Positions 7,817-15,087 of a stretch of DNA of 17,170 bases are shown here, piece after piece. A program made the translations under genes and the position numbers. This DNA comes from Methylophilaceae bacterium (GTDB lineage Bacteria > Pseudomonadota > Gammaproteobacteria > Burkholderiales > Methylophilaceae): assembly GCA_017880825.1 (NCBI GenBank), contig JADGRN010000010.1, positions 1-17,170 of the forward strand. The letters run 5' to 3'. The first letter of the stretch is position 1, and every line of letters starts with the position of its first letter. Below the pieces are notes generated by a model, which was given only the letters and a program-made list of their open reading frames with translations, made no database searches and had not been told where the DNA came from.

Positions 7817-8151
7817 GTTGACGGTTTTTCCAGGACGATGGTCACGAGTATGGACGCATCTTCCGTTGCCCGCAGTGCGTGAGGCACATGGCCTGCCAGA
7901 TACATGAAGTCGCCTGCGAGCATGGTTTTGCAACTGCCGTGGGTGGTGACCTCAATCGCGCCCTCGAGGCAGTGCATGGTAATCGGGCCTTCGACCGCAT
8001 GCTCGGGTAACTCCTTGCCAGCGGGCAGAACGAGTCGCATGACCCTGAGCTGCTCGTCATGCAAAAGCGTGGTTGACTGAGGGTCGGCTAGCGGTGCGCC
8101 CAGTGGCCGAAGGCTGACGAGTTCGCCGGACGATGCATGATGAGTAGCCAT
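7813..8151 (-). CDS. Small single-domain cupin protein
   Basis: This is a 112-residue cupin, a single beta-barrel that often binds a metal or small effector. Cupin motif 1 is recognisable in the segment LPAGKELPEHAVEGPITMHC and the following LEGAIEV, with a histidine and a glutamate in likely ligand positions. Motif 2 is GDFMYLAGHVPHALRATED, with its glycine, proline and histidine. Motif 1 lacks the usual HxH pair, so metal binding may be altered. The protein is too small for a complete multi-domain dioxygenase and is more likely a sensor, regulator or small enzyme of the 'cupin domain-containing' type common next to nitrogen-oxide genes. The ATG at 8151 follows an AGGA ribosome-binding site. 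The gene begins 24 bases after nnrS ends, so it is almost certainly co-transcribed with it. Confidence 0.85.
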   Translation of the reverse strand: MATHHASSGELVSLRPLGAPLADPQSTTLLHDEQLRVMRLVLPAGKELPEHAVEGPITMHCLEGAIEVTTHGSCKTMLAGDFMYLAGHVPHALRATEDASILVTIVLEKPST

Positions 8152-8175
8152 AATGATTCCTATAAAAGGATGGTT

Positions 8176-9375
8176 TTATCCGGGCTTGCCATCGAGCCGG
8201 GGGCGCGTTAATACGGGCCAGTAGCGTATCGCGTAGAGGCCAAATGCCGCAGCCCACAGCAGCGCCGATAGCTGGACACTCGGTCTATACAGCCCGGGTG
8301 ACGCGATGCCACCAAAGACGCGCACAACCGCCGCGACTTGTATCAGCAGAAACACTGTAAGCTCGAAGCCATCCGCTACCAGGGGCCGCCCGGTATGGCC
8401 GCGGGCGGTCCGGGTCATCATGCCCAGGGTTAATCCGCCAATCGCGCCTACGGTGAGCGCATGGATGGCATACGATCCGGTCAGCAGTTGCAGTGCAAAC
8501 AAGCCACGTAGCGCGAGGTGCACGATTATCCATGCGTATGCTGCATGAAGTATCCATACCAGTGGCGTAGCGAGGGTGCGCCACGGTTTCCACAGATATA
8601 GGCGCATACCATGTGCCAGCCCGCTGGTCAACGCAATCACGGCAATGATTGCCTGGGGCAATTGCAGCAGGTCTGCTGCGAACAACAGTATTACAGTGCC
8701 AAGCGCAAGTTTTTCCACCAACGCTTTGCGCGTTGCGTTGGTGCCAGGCACCCCGTTGTTGGTGAACATCGGGATCACGCGGCCACCCATTACCACCATG
8801 ATGAACAGCACTAGGTCCAGCGCGAGCTGCAGGCCCAAACGCGGCGAGATTGTGAAGCGCTCCCGCAGCGCCAGGTGCACCGCGAGGATCAGCACACCCA
8901 TTAGCACCAGCAGCCCAACGAAGAAATAGTTGCGGACATTGCGCGATCGAAACAACGGAATGCCGATCGCCACCGCGACAGCGACAGGGAAAGCTGCGTT
9001 CACCATGGCTGCCGTCATGGCAAACGGTGTCAGCACTAATACCCTGCCGCAGACCCATAGCGCTGCCAACGCCATCAACGGTACGCCGCTCGGCATCGGC
9101 TCGTTCGTCCAGGCGCGCACGGCAGTCAACAGAAAGCCTGCGATGACCGCAGTCGCGTAACCGAACAGCATTTCATGGCCGTGCCATACCGGCCCCTGCA
9201 GGTACGCGGAAGGAAGGTAGCCTGAGAACTGCGCTGCCCAGAGCAGCACGCTGAAAGCACCGAAGAGGCTCGCGAGCAGGTAAAACGGGCGAAAACCCAA
9301 ATTCCATAGTGCGAAGCCGGCAGTAACAGCCGGAGCTTTGGGTTGTACAGGCCTATTAAGCGGAAGTTCGTTCAT
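8176..9375 (-). CDS. nnrS: NnrS family multi-pass membrane protein
   Basis: NnrS is an inner-membrane haem- and copper-containing protein made in response to nitric oxide in many denitrifiers; it protects cells against nitrosative stress. The sequence is 399 residues from the ATG at 9375, nearly all hydrophobic, with about twelve membrane helices. Family motifs are WNLGFRPFYLLASLFG near the N-terminus, WHGHEMLFGYATAVIAGF (from residue 64, with likely haem or metal histidines), GGRVIPMFTNNG (197-208) and MTRTARGHTGRPL (about 320-332). An in-frame TTG at 9390 would add five residues; neither start has a strong ribosome-binding site. It lies 48 bases downstream of the pentapeptide gene and 24 bases upstream of the cupin. 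I looked for an FNR/NnrR or NsrR box in the short upstream gap and found no convincing one, so it may be read from a promoter further upstream. Confidence 0.93.
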   Translation of the reverse strand: MNELPLNRPVQPKAPAVTAGFALWNLGFRPFYLLASLFGAFSVLLWAAQFSGYLPSAYLQGPVWHGHEMLFGYATAVIAGFLLTAVRAWTNEPMPSGVPLMALAALWVCGRVLVLTPFAMTAAMVNAAFPVAVAVAIGIPLFRSRNVRNYFFVGLLVLMGVLILAVHLALRERFTISPRLGLQLALDLVLFIMVVMGGRVIPMFTNNGVPGTNATRKALVEKLALGTVILLFAADLLQLPQAIIAVIALTSGLAHGMRLYLWKPWRTLATPLVWILHAAYAWIIVHLALRGLFALQLLTGSYAIHALTVGAIGGLTLGMMTRTARGHTGRPLVADGFELTVFLLIQVAAVVRVFGGIASPGLYRPSVQLSALLWAAAFGLYAIRYWPVLTRPRLDGKPG

Positions 9376-9423
9376 GTGAGGTACTGGCAATCCAAAATGT
9401 CGAAAAGGGTCAACATCGATTAC

Positions 9424-10398
9424 TTACTTGCACCCCACACATTTGCCTTTGACGGTGTCGAAACCTTTCACGGTTTCCAGACCTTTTACATCTTTAAAAA
9501 TTGCACCATCCACTTCGGCATTGGTCAGGTCAGCGCCGGTGAGGTCAGCGCCGGTTAAATTTGCTTGATTAAGATCAGCGCGGTTCATATTGGTGTTGCG
9601 CAAGTTGGCGCCAGATAAATTGCCAAAGGTAAAGGCCGCGATGTTGAGATCTGCGCCTTCAAAATCGGCATTGGCAAAATTGCCACCGACCGAATCAAAT
9701 TTCATTTGCCCCATCGGCTGATTGCCGACATCCAAACCAAAGCGGCCTTTTTTGATAGTGGCACCACTCATATCCACATTGCCCAGCGTGCCGATGACGC
9801 GTGCGTTGGACAAATTTGCACCTTTGAAATTGGTTTTATCAAAAATGGCTTGGAAGATGGTAGCGTCGGTGAGGTTGGCACCGGATAAGTTCACGTTCTC
9901 CAGACGCGCCAGATTCATATAGGCCTTGGTCAAATCCGCGCCGCTGAAATTGGAGCCGCGCAGATCGGCGCCAAACAGGTTGGTATCGACAAATTTGCCA
10001 TAGCGCAGATCAAGCCCGCGCAGATCGTTGTAGCTCAGGTCCTTGCCGGAGAAATCGACGATGTTGCTGGGTGATGCTTTCTTCAGCATTTCCCGCACTT
10101 GTTCAGCGCTCAGTTTTTCCATGACCGCTGCGGTTTTATTTTCCGGAGCCATCATTTTTTCACGGAAGGCCATGGCCTTTTTCAGGTTTTCCTCCGGGTT
10201 TTTCAGAAACTCGGCTTTTGCGGCTTCGCTGGAAAAGCAGTGGATCTTGCCGGCGTTTTCCCAGAATACCGAACAGTCGGTTGGCACGATCTGGCCGTAA
10301 GCCGCGCCCAGGGTACAGTTTTTATCCGGCTCTGCCGCACCGGCATAACTGGCACAGGCCAACATCAATGCCACGGTTACAAAATTGACGATGCGCAT
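9424..10398 (-). CDS. Exported YHS-like and pentapeptide-repeat protein
   Basis: This 324-residue protein has a signal peptide (basic start, hydrophobic core, cleavage near ASYAGAA, residues 20-22), so it is predicted to be periplasmic. After it, residues about 28-75 resemble a YHS domain: two cysteines (C28, C42) and then GKIHCFSSEAAKAEFLKNPE, the usual 'hCFSSE...F..NPE' pattern of this metal-associated fold. Residues about 116-301 are pentapeptide repeats of the A(D/N)LxG type (for example ADLRGSNFSGADL and ANLTGADLTGADLTNA), which fold into a right-handed beta-helix. The short tail contains a repeated TVKG and ends in a CxxC pair (C320, C323). The ATG has a GAGGAAAA ribosome-binding site. 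A TATGAT box on the minus strand at 10486-10481 is a possible -10 element. The gene precedes nnrS. Its function is unknown; a metal-handling or protein-binding role in the envelope is only a guess. Confidence 0.85.
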   Translation of the reverse strand: MRIVNFVTVALMLACASYAGAAEPDKNCTLGAAYGQIVPTDCSVFWENAGKIHCFSSEAAKAEFLKNPEENLKKAMAFREKMMAPENKTAAVMEKLSAEQVREMLKKASPSNIVDFSGKDLSYNDLRGLDLRYGKFVDTNLFGADLRGSNFSGADLTKAYMNLARLENVNLSGANLTDATIFQAIFDKTNFKGANLSNARVIGTLGNVDMSGATIKKGRFGLDVGNQPMGQMKFDSVGGNFANADFEGADLNIAAFTFGNLSGANLRNTNMNRADLNQANLTGADLTGADLTNAEVDGAIFKDVKGLETVKGFDTVKGKCVGCK

Positions 10399-10568
10399 GT
10401 TGTTTTCCTCGTTTCAAGAGCTTCAGGTTGGACGTTTTTTTGCGACGATAGTGCTGCCGGCCAGCGCTCATAATCAGCTAATCATAAACCAGTGTATGTA
10501 ACTTTAGTCACTTAACTAACGCAATCATTACAGCACATGAGTAAATCATGGTTCGTATTTTATCTGAC

Positions 10569-10582
10569 TGACCGATCGGTCA
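10569..10582. promoter_or_regulatory. Perfect 14-base palindrome, TetR-type operator candidate
   Basis: TGACCGATCGGTCA is a perfect inverted repeat in the gap between the divergent pentapeptide and glycine-zipper genes, 79 bases before the latter's ATG. A further AACCGATC half-site follows immediately at about 10582-10589. The GACCG/CGGTC pattern is typical of operators bound by TetR-family repressors. No TetR gene lies in the window. A weak TTTAAT at 10603-10608 could be a -10 box placing this palindrome over the -35 region. The repeat is directly visible; the regulator class is inferred. Confidence 0.55.
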
Positions 10583-10660
10583 ACCGATCATCGAAATACG
10601 CGTTTAATGATCACTCGCAGCAAAAAGTGCGGGGATAAAAAGATGAGAGGAAACGAAATT

Positions 10661-11299
10661 ATGCGTATGACCAAATTAACCATACCTGCCCTGATGGCAG
10701 CTACGCTGTCGCTCAATGCGATGGCCGACGAGGTGTATTACGATACGGCGCGAGTGATCGCGGTGGCTCCGCAACTGGAGCGTGTGAATAATCCAAGGCA
10801 GGAATGCCATACAGAATATGTACGTGAAAGCTATAGCAACAATCGTTCTCCACTGGGCGCCATCATTGGTGGCGTGGCTGGTGGTCTGCTGGGCAGCCAG
10901 GTCGGTCGCGGCAACGGCCGTGTGGCCGGAGCAGCCGTAGGCGCCGGTGTTGGCGCAGTGGTGGGTGATCATATCGGCAATAATCAATCGACAACTTACC
11001 GCGATCGTCCGCTAGAGAGCTGCGTAACCGTGGATAACTGGCAAACGGTGAATCGCGGTTATCTGGTGACCTATCGCTACAATGGCCGCGATTACTCCAC
11101 GGTGATGGACAATAATCCCGGAGACAGCATTCGTGTAAGCGTTGCCGCCAGCCCAGGCTACGCTGAACAAAGAATTACCTATCTGGAACCATCCTATGGC
11201 CGTAATTTCGATGGCCCCCCGGGATGGGACAGAGGCCGCGGCTGGGATAGAAGTCATGGCTGGGACAGGCATCATGGCCATGATCGTGACGATGACTGA
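10661..11299 (+). CDS. Exported glycine-zipper (2TM-type) surface or envelope protein
   Basis: This is a 212-residue exported protein of the glycine zipper 2TM group, relatives of the SlyB/'17 kDa antigen' proteins of the outer envelope. A signal peptide covers residues 1-22 (cleavage after NAMA). Residues about 63-106 are the glycine zipper, SPLGAIIGGVAGGLLGSQVG followed by AGAAVGAGVGAVVGDHIG, which forms paired membrane-associated helices. Two cysteines (49 and 121) flank it and could form a disulfide; there is no lipobox. The C-terminal region is soluble and ends with GWDR-type repeats and a His/Asp-rich tail, possibly metal-binding. The frame opens at 10607, but the ATG at 10661 gives a proper signal peptide and follows AGAGGAAA at 10646-10653. 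The TetR-type palindrome upstream suggests inducible expression, and a strong terminator follows. Exact function is unknown. Confidence 0.88.
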   Translation: MRMTKLTIPALMAATLSLNAMADEVYYDTARVIAVAPQLERVNNPRQECHTEYVRESYSNNRSPLGAIIGGVAGGLLGSQVGRGNGRVAGAAVGAGVGAVVGDHIGNNQSTTYRDRPLESCVTVDNWQTVNRGYLVTYRYNGRDYSTVMDNNPGDSIRVSVAASPGYAEQRITYLEPSYGRNFDGPPGWDRGRGWDRSHGWDRHHGHDRDDD

Positions 11300-11327
11300 T
11301 TATCGAATCAATAAATGCTAGCCAAGT

Positions 11328-11359
11328 AAAAAGCCGCTACTTTTGGTAGCGGCTTTTTT
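11328..11359. terminator. Strong bidirectional intrinsic terminator
   Basis: The arms AAAAAGCCGCTAC (11328-11340) and GTAGCGGCTTTTT (11346-11358) pair perfectly around a five-base loop, with a GC-rich core and a T-run after it on each strand. It lies between the convergent glycine-zipper gene (ends 11299) and the CYTH-CHAD gene (ends 11396), so it can stop transcription from both sides. Confidence 0.92.
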
Positions 11360-11395
11360 GTTGCATGTCGATCCAGGGCTGGGCCTTAATAGCGG

Positions 11396-12913
11396 TTAAT
11401 CCCAGAAAATCTGCGTTTCTATAAAATCTTGCCAGGTTTTATGCATTTGCTTGAGCGGTTGCGCCGAACGCATGGCATTCCATTCCAGCATAAGACTGGC
11501 AGCCTCGCTGATTTTAGGGTTCGCTTGCCTGCTTGCAAGTTGGTGAATCATGGTTTCGCTAACATTGATGTCGTTCAATAGTCCCAGTACTGCCTGTAAA
11601 CGTGCCAGCCGATCAGCAAAACGCCGTGTTTTATTTTCCCCCTTATCCGGTCTATTTTTGGCATGGTAAACATGCGCAAAAAACTCTGCGGCATAACGCA
11701 GATATTTGGCTTCAATGCGCAGCTTGTGCAATTGCTTTGGATTTGACTCACCAAGTTTTTCAGCAAACTGCTGAAGTTTCCTGTGACTTTGCTGCAGGCG
11801 CCGGTTGGCCAGTTTAAGCACTTTTGTGTCAGGCGAATGGCTGAAAGATGTCAGCCATGCCCCCAGGCTTAATAGCAATCTTTGATAGCGCTGGCTATTC
11901 AGGGATTGCCTCAGCCTGGCATAAGCACGCTTGTGAGCCGCTGTTGCTCGCTGTTGCAGCAAGTCATATCCGGCATGCGGCTCCAATTGATTGAGTGCGG
12001 CAGGCAAGGTGGTATGCAACAGCACATCCCAATCACGCGCGCTGCCAAGCCGGGCGCTGAGCCAATCCAATTCATTCTGCATGTCTTTCGTTTCGCACTT
12101 GAACAGCTTGATTGCCACATACAAGCGCCTCAGCGCTATGCGCATTTGATGCACGCCTTCAGGGTCATCGCCGTGCAGCACCATATCCTGATTGTCTTGC
12201 AATTGGCGCAAACACTCGCTGGCAATTTGTTGGAAAGCCTGATCGGCAGACATTTTCGGACTAAGTTCAACAGCCCTGGCCTTGAAAATGGCAGGCGCTT
12301 GTGGCCGGTAATAAGCATAGCCGCGCTGGGCCTTGCTGATGTTTTCGATGTGTAGCGGTATATCGGCCTGCAAAGCCAGGGCAAGCTTAAACAAGTGTGC
12401 GGTTTTGCCGTGTTTCAGTTCCAGTTCGAGTTCTTGAATGGGCTCAGCTTTTTTGCCGACCCGCAACTCACCCAAATCCAATGCCACTTCCACCGCACTG
12501 CCGTCCGCATATTCAAGCTGCCATTCAGTGCGTTGCACATCGGTGATGAAAATTGGCCGCAAAGCATCACGCAGGCTTTGCCGGGCAAAAATTCTGGCCA
12601 GACCAGGCTCGGTGATTTTGGTGAAATCCGGCTCGTCTGAGGCAATGATGTCTTCCCACTCCATGCGCTGGTGTAATCCTGCCAATGAGTGCCCGGCACC
12701 TTTGACCGCCTGAAACCAGCCGCCTGACATGTGTCTGACCCGCAGACTGATAGCGGCATCAAGCAGTTTGAGGTCGGGGGTGTCGAAATAAATGCTGGTG
12801 AGTTTGCGCGTTAAGCTTTTGCCCACCAAGTGCAGCCTGATTGCAGGGTGCCGCCTCAGTCGCGGCACATCGGCTGCAGCGATACGTAATTTGAGTTCTA
12901 TTTCATTAGGCAT
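11396..12913 (-). CDS. CYTH-CHAD domain protein (triphosphatase or polyphosphate-associated)
   Basis: This 505-residue cytoplasmic protein joins two domains that deal with phosphate chains. Residues 1 to about 205 are CYTH, a triphosphate tunnel fold, with the signature ExExK (E4, E6, K8 in NEIELKLR), the KLTSIYFDTPD segment, and the acidic/basic strand motifs EWED, ALDLGELR and ELELELK. Such proteins, such as E. coli YgiF, hydrolyse inorganic triphosphate with Mg. Residues about 215-505 are CHAD, a helical bundle rich in conserved basic and histidine residues (EGVHQMRIALRRLYVAIKLF, DWDVL, LHKLRIEAKYLRYAAEFF). CHAD proteins bind polyphosphate granules in Ralstonia eutropha. The ATG at 12913 has only a weak CGGA upstream and follows the ParA stop by 15 bases, consistent with operon translation. 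The terminator at 11328-11359 ends the unit. Confidence 0.93.
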   Translation of the reverse strand: MPNEIELKLRIAAADVPRLRRHPAIRLHLVGKSLTRKLTSIYFDTPDLKLLDAAISLRVRHMSGGWFQAVKGAGHSLAGLHQRMEWEDIIASDEPDFTKITEPGLARIFARQSLRDALRPIFITDVQRTEWQLEYADGSAVEVALDLGELRVGKKAEPIQELELELKHGKTAHLFKLALALQADIPLHIENISKAQRGYAYYRPQAPAIFKARAVELSPKMSADQAFQQIASECLRQLQDNQDMVLHGDDPEGVHQMRIALRRLYVAIKLFKCETKDMQNELDWLSARLGSARDWDVLLHTTLPAALNQLEPHAGYDLLQQRATAAHKRAYARLRQSLNSQRYQRLLLSLGAWLTSFSHSPDTKVLKLANRRLQQSHRKLQQFAEKLGESNPKQLHKLRIEAKYLRYAAEFFAHVYHAKNRPDKGENKTRRFADRLARLQAVLGLLNDINVSETMIHQLASRQANPKISEAASLMLEWNAMRSAQPLKQMHKTWQDFIETQIFWD

Positions 12914-12928
12914 CGTCCGGCGCTGCGC

Positions 12929-13564
12929 TCATTTGGCATTGCGGTCGGCGTTAGTCAGCCAGTGCAACAGCGGCGCCCATTCCTGCAGATCACGCGCCAC
13001 CAGTGACGGCCGCATGTCAAACAGGCTGGCCCCTTGCTCTGCGGATTGCACATAGATCTGTGCACCGCGCAAATTGGCTTGTACCGGGAAGCCGGTCTGC
13101 TCAAGATAGGCCGCCAAAGTTGCTGCGGAGCGGGTGCGAGTGTCGACCCGCATGCCGATGGTGGCGACAAAAGTGCGTTCCTTGCGCACCGCTTTTTCCT
13201 CACGCAGAATTTCAAGGAAAACCTCAGTAGCGCCAATATCAAAGGCAGAAGGCTGAATCGGTACGATCACCCAGTCAGCACGCTTTACCACGTCACTCAG
13301 TTTCTCGCCATGCAGTCCGGCTGGCGAATCAATGATGGTCCAGTCTGCACTCAGGCTATCCGGATGTTTGCCGCGCCCATCCTGCGCGTGTATCAGCGGC
13401 AGGGCGTCTGGGCGGCGTTCCAGCCAGGCTGTCGCCGAGCGCTGGCGGTCCATGTCAGACAGCACCACATGACGGCCGCGTTTGGCAAAGTAGCCTGCCA
13501 GATTGGTGGCCAGCGTGGTTTTGCCGCTGCCGCCTTTGGGATTGGCGATTAAAACAGTACGCAC
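12929..13564 (-). CDS. Orphan ParA/MinD-type ATPase
   Basis: This is a 211-residue ParA-family P-loop ATPase. The deviant Walker A motif is intact, PKGGSGKTTLA, with signature lysine K10 and catalytic K15. The usual DxDPQ motif reads SDMDRQRSATAW, with Arg replacing Pro, as in several short ParA variants that resemble VirC1 or McdA. Walker B is the segment TIIDSPAGL, followed by DWVIVPIQPSAFDIGA. No ParB or parS site is nearby, so plasmid or chromosome partition is unlikely, and a cargo-positioning role is the better guess. The open frame extends upstream to 13669 and would overlap sixA, but the GTG at 13564 is chosen: AGGAG lies seven bases before it and the product starts MRTVLIANPKGG, normal for ParA. 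The gene begins 29 bases after sixA and ends 15 bases before CYTH-CHAD. Confidence 0.92.
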   Translation of the reverse strand: MRTVLIANPKGGSGKTTLATNLAGYFAKRGRHVVLSDMDRQRSATAWLERRPDALPLIHAQDGRGKHPDSLSADWTIIDSPAGLHGEKLSDVVKRADWVIVPIQPSAFDIGATEVFLEILREEKAVRKERTFVATIGMRVDTRTRSAATLAAYLEQTGFPVQANLRGAQIYVQSAEQGASLFDMRPSLVARDLQEWAPLLHWLTNADRNAK

Positions 13565-13593
13565 TTCGGTTCTCCTAAAATTATCAGGCGCAG

Positions 13594-14046
13594 CTAAATA
13601 AGGTCTGGTGAGAGCGCTGCCCGCAAAATAGTCTGTTCTCCACCAGCACGCACTCGGCTGGAAATCCACCAGATTGCGCCTTTTTTTACACTCCAGTAAG
13701 CAGCTTTTCCGGTCATGGCATACGCTGCGACCATGCCCAGCGTTGGCTGATGGCCAATTATTAACACCGCACCATCAGCCGTGGGCCAGCCAACGGCCTG
13801 CATCACTGCTTGTATGGAGGCCCCGGGAGCCAGTGCCTTCAGCGTGCTAAAATCTAACCTCAATGCTGCAGCGGTTTGTTGAGTACGCTGTGCGGGGCTG
13901 GCAAGAATGCGTGTTTTGGTTGGCAGGCGCGGCTTCAACCAAGCCGCCATTTTTTCCGCTTGTTTGTGGCCTTTGGCAGTGAGCACACGGGCCATGTCCG
14001 GGGCTGTATCTTCTGCCTCGGCGTGACGCCAGAGTATGAGTTCCAT
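13594..14046 (-). CDS. sixA: SixA-type phosphohistidine phosphatase
   Basis: SixA is a small histidine-phosphatase-superfamily enzyme that removes phosphate from phosphohistidine in proteins; in E. coli it acts on the nitrogen phosphotransferase system. The 150-residue length fits the family (around 160). The catalytic RHA motif (R7, H8) is in ILWRHAEAED, the second catalytic histidine is in LIIGHQPTLG, and the characteristic LTAKGHKQAEKMAAWL and ILASPAQRTQQTAAAL segments are present. The ATG at 14046 has only a weak purine-rich leader. An 83-base gap separates it from the divergent rpfE-like gene and must carry promoters in both directions. It is the first gene of the sixA-parA-CYTH/CHAD run. 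The enzyme class is secure, but the substrate in this organism is unknown. Confidence 0.93.
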   Translation of the reverse strand: MELILWRHAEAEDTAPDMARVLTAKGHKQAEKMAAWLKPRLPTKTRILASPAQRTQQTAAALRLDFSTLKALAPGASIQAVMQAVGWPTADGAVLIIGHQPTLGMVAAYAMTGKAAYWSVKKGAIWWISSRVRAGGEQTILRAALSPDLI

Positions 14047-14129
14047 GCAGTGTTTTCTTTAAATTTTTGATAATACCGACCAAAAAACTATCTTAACTCT
14101 GCCAGCACCCTGACGAAAGTGACATCTGT

Positions 14130-15086
14130 GTGAATTTGTATCTTTATTTATCAGGTATGAGCTCCGAACCGACTCAAACGGCATCCGGCGTGCCAGCGTT
14201 GCAGCGGCTATTGGCGCTGGGCAGACACACCCTTATTAATGCGCCCATTGAGGCAGCACTTTGTCAGTCTTTCGCTGTGAGCAAACAAGCCGATTGGCCG
14301 GTCGCCGCGCTCTCCTGCTTGGGTGAACACGGTGCACCAGATAATGCTTACTGGTTTTATGCTGACCCGGTGCATCTTGTTTTGCAGCGGGATTATTTCT
14401 CGCTGGCACATCCAGCGCCATTGCTTTTAGAGCCATCAGAGTCGGAAGCTTTGTTGGACAGCCTCAATCAACATTTTGAGCAGGATGGCCTGCATTTTTT
14501 TGCAGGTCAATCAAAGCGCTGGTATCTGCGCTTGTCTCAAACACCAGAAATCAGCACCACATTGCCCGCAATGGCGGTCGGCCGCGATGTTCGGCCATTT
14601 GTGCCGCAGGGCAGCGGGGCGGCGCGCTGGGATCGGCTGCTGAACGAAATGCAGATGTTGTTGCATGAGCATCCCGTGAATCAGCAGCGCGAGGCCAGGG
14701 GTGAACTGCCGGTGAATAGCCTGTGGCTGTCCGGCGGTGGTGTGTTGCCGCAGCAAATCAAGACTGGTTATCAAACCATCTGGGCGGACAATCCGCTGGT
14801 TAAAGGCCTGGCTATCAGCGCTAACCTGCCATGCATGCCATTGCCGCACAGTGTTGAACAATTGTTGCATAACAGTCATGGCGAGACTTTGCTGGTGCTG
14901 GAAACACTCGCGCAGGATTGGGCCGCCGCGCTGATATACGCTTTGCGTAAAGGCAGGATAAAAACGTTGAGCATAAATTTAGCAAGCTCAGGGAAAATCG
15001 CCAGTGTGACTATCAAGCGCCATGACTTATGGAAATTCTGGCGCAGACCTAAACCAATCGAGACGTACTTTTCATGGCAAAAATAA
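14130..15086 (+). CDS. rpfE: RpfE-like regulatory protein of unknown mechanism
   Basis: This 318-residue protein matches the RpfE-like family found beside recJ in many beta- and gammaproteobacteria, sometimes annotated as a cofactor-independent phosphoglycerate-mutase-like protein. In Xanthomonas the rpfE gene lies in the rpf cluster that controls pathogenicity factors, but its biochemical activity is unknown. Family features are the N-terminal short Leu-rich start, WFYADPVHLVLQRD (75-88), a glutamine-rich central region around QMLLHEHPVNQQREARG, and LWLSGGGVLPQ (about 198-208). The start is GTG at 14130, chosen because it restores the conserved N-terminal strand; the ribosome-binding site is weak (GAAAG). 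An in-frame ATG at 14157 would remove that strand. There is no signal peptide, so it is cytoplasmic. Its stop codon is followed one base later by the recJ ATG, so the two are translationally close. Confidence 0.82.
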   Translation: MNLYLYLSGMSSEPTQTASGVPALQRLLALGRHTLINAPIEAALCQSFAVSKQADWPVAALSCLGEHGAPDNAYWFYADPVHLVLQRDYFSLAHPAPLLLEPSESEALLDSLNQHFEQDGLHFFAGQSKRWYLRLSQTPEISTTLPAMAVGRDVRPFVPQGSGAARWDRLLNEMQMLLHEHPVNQQREARGELPVNSLWLSGGGVLPQQIKTGYQTIWADNPLVKGLAISANLPCMPLPHSVEQLLHNSHGETLLVLETLAQDWAAALIYALRKGRIKTLSINLASSGKIASVTIKRHDLWKFWRRPKPIETYFSWQK

Positions 15087-15087
15087 T

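Noticed and set aside
9376..9423. TTGACC upstream of nnrS as a -35 box
   Set aside because: No matching -10 element exists at 16-18 bases, and no NnrR/FNR or NsrR palindrome is present in the short gap.
13565..13669. Upstream extension of the ParA frame overlapping sixA
   Set aside because: The extra 35 residues have no ParA character, and the GTG at 13564 has an AGGAG site at correct spacing.
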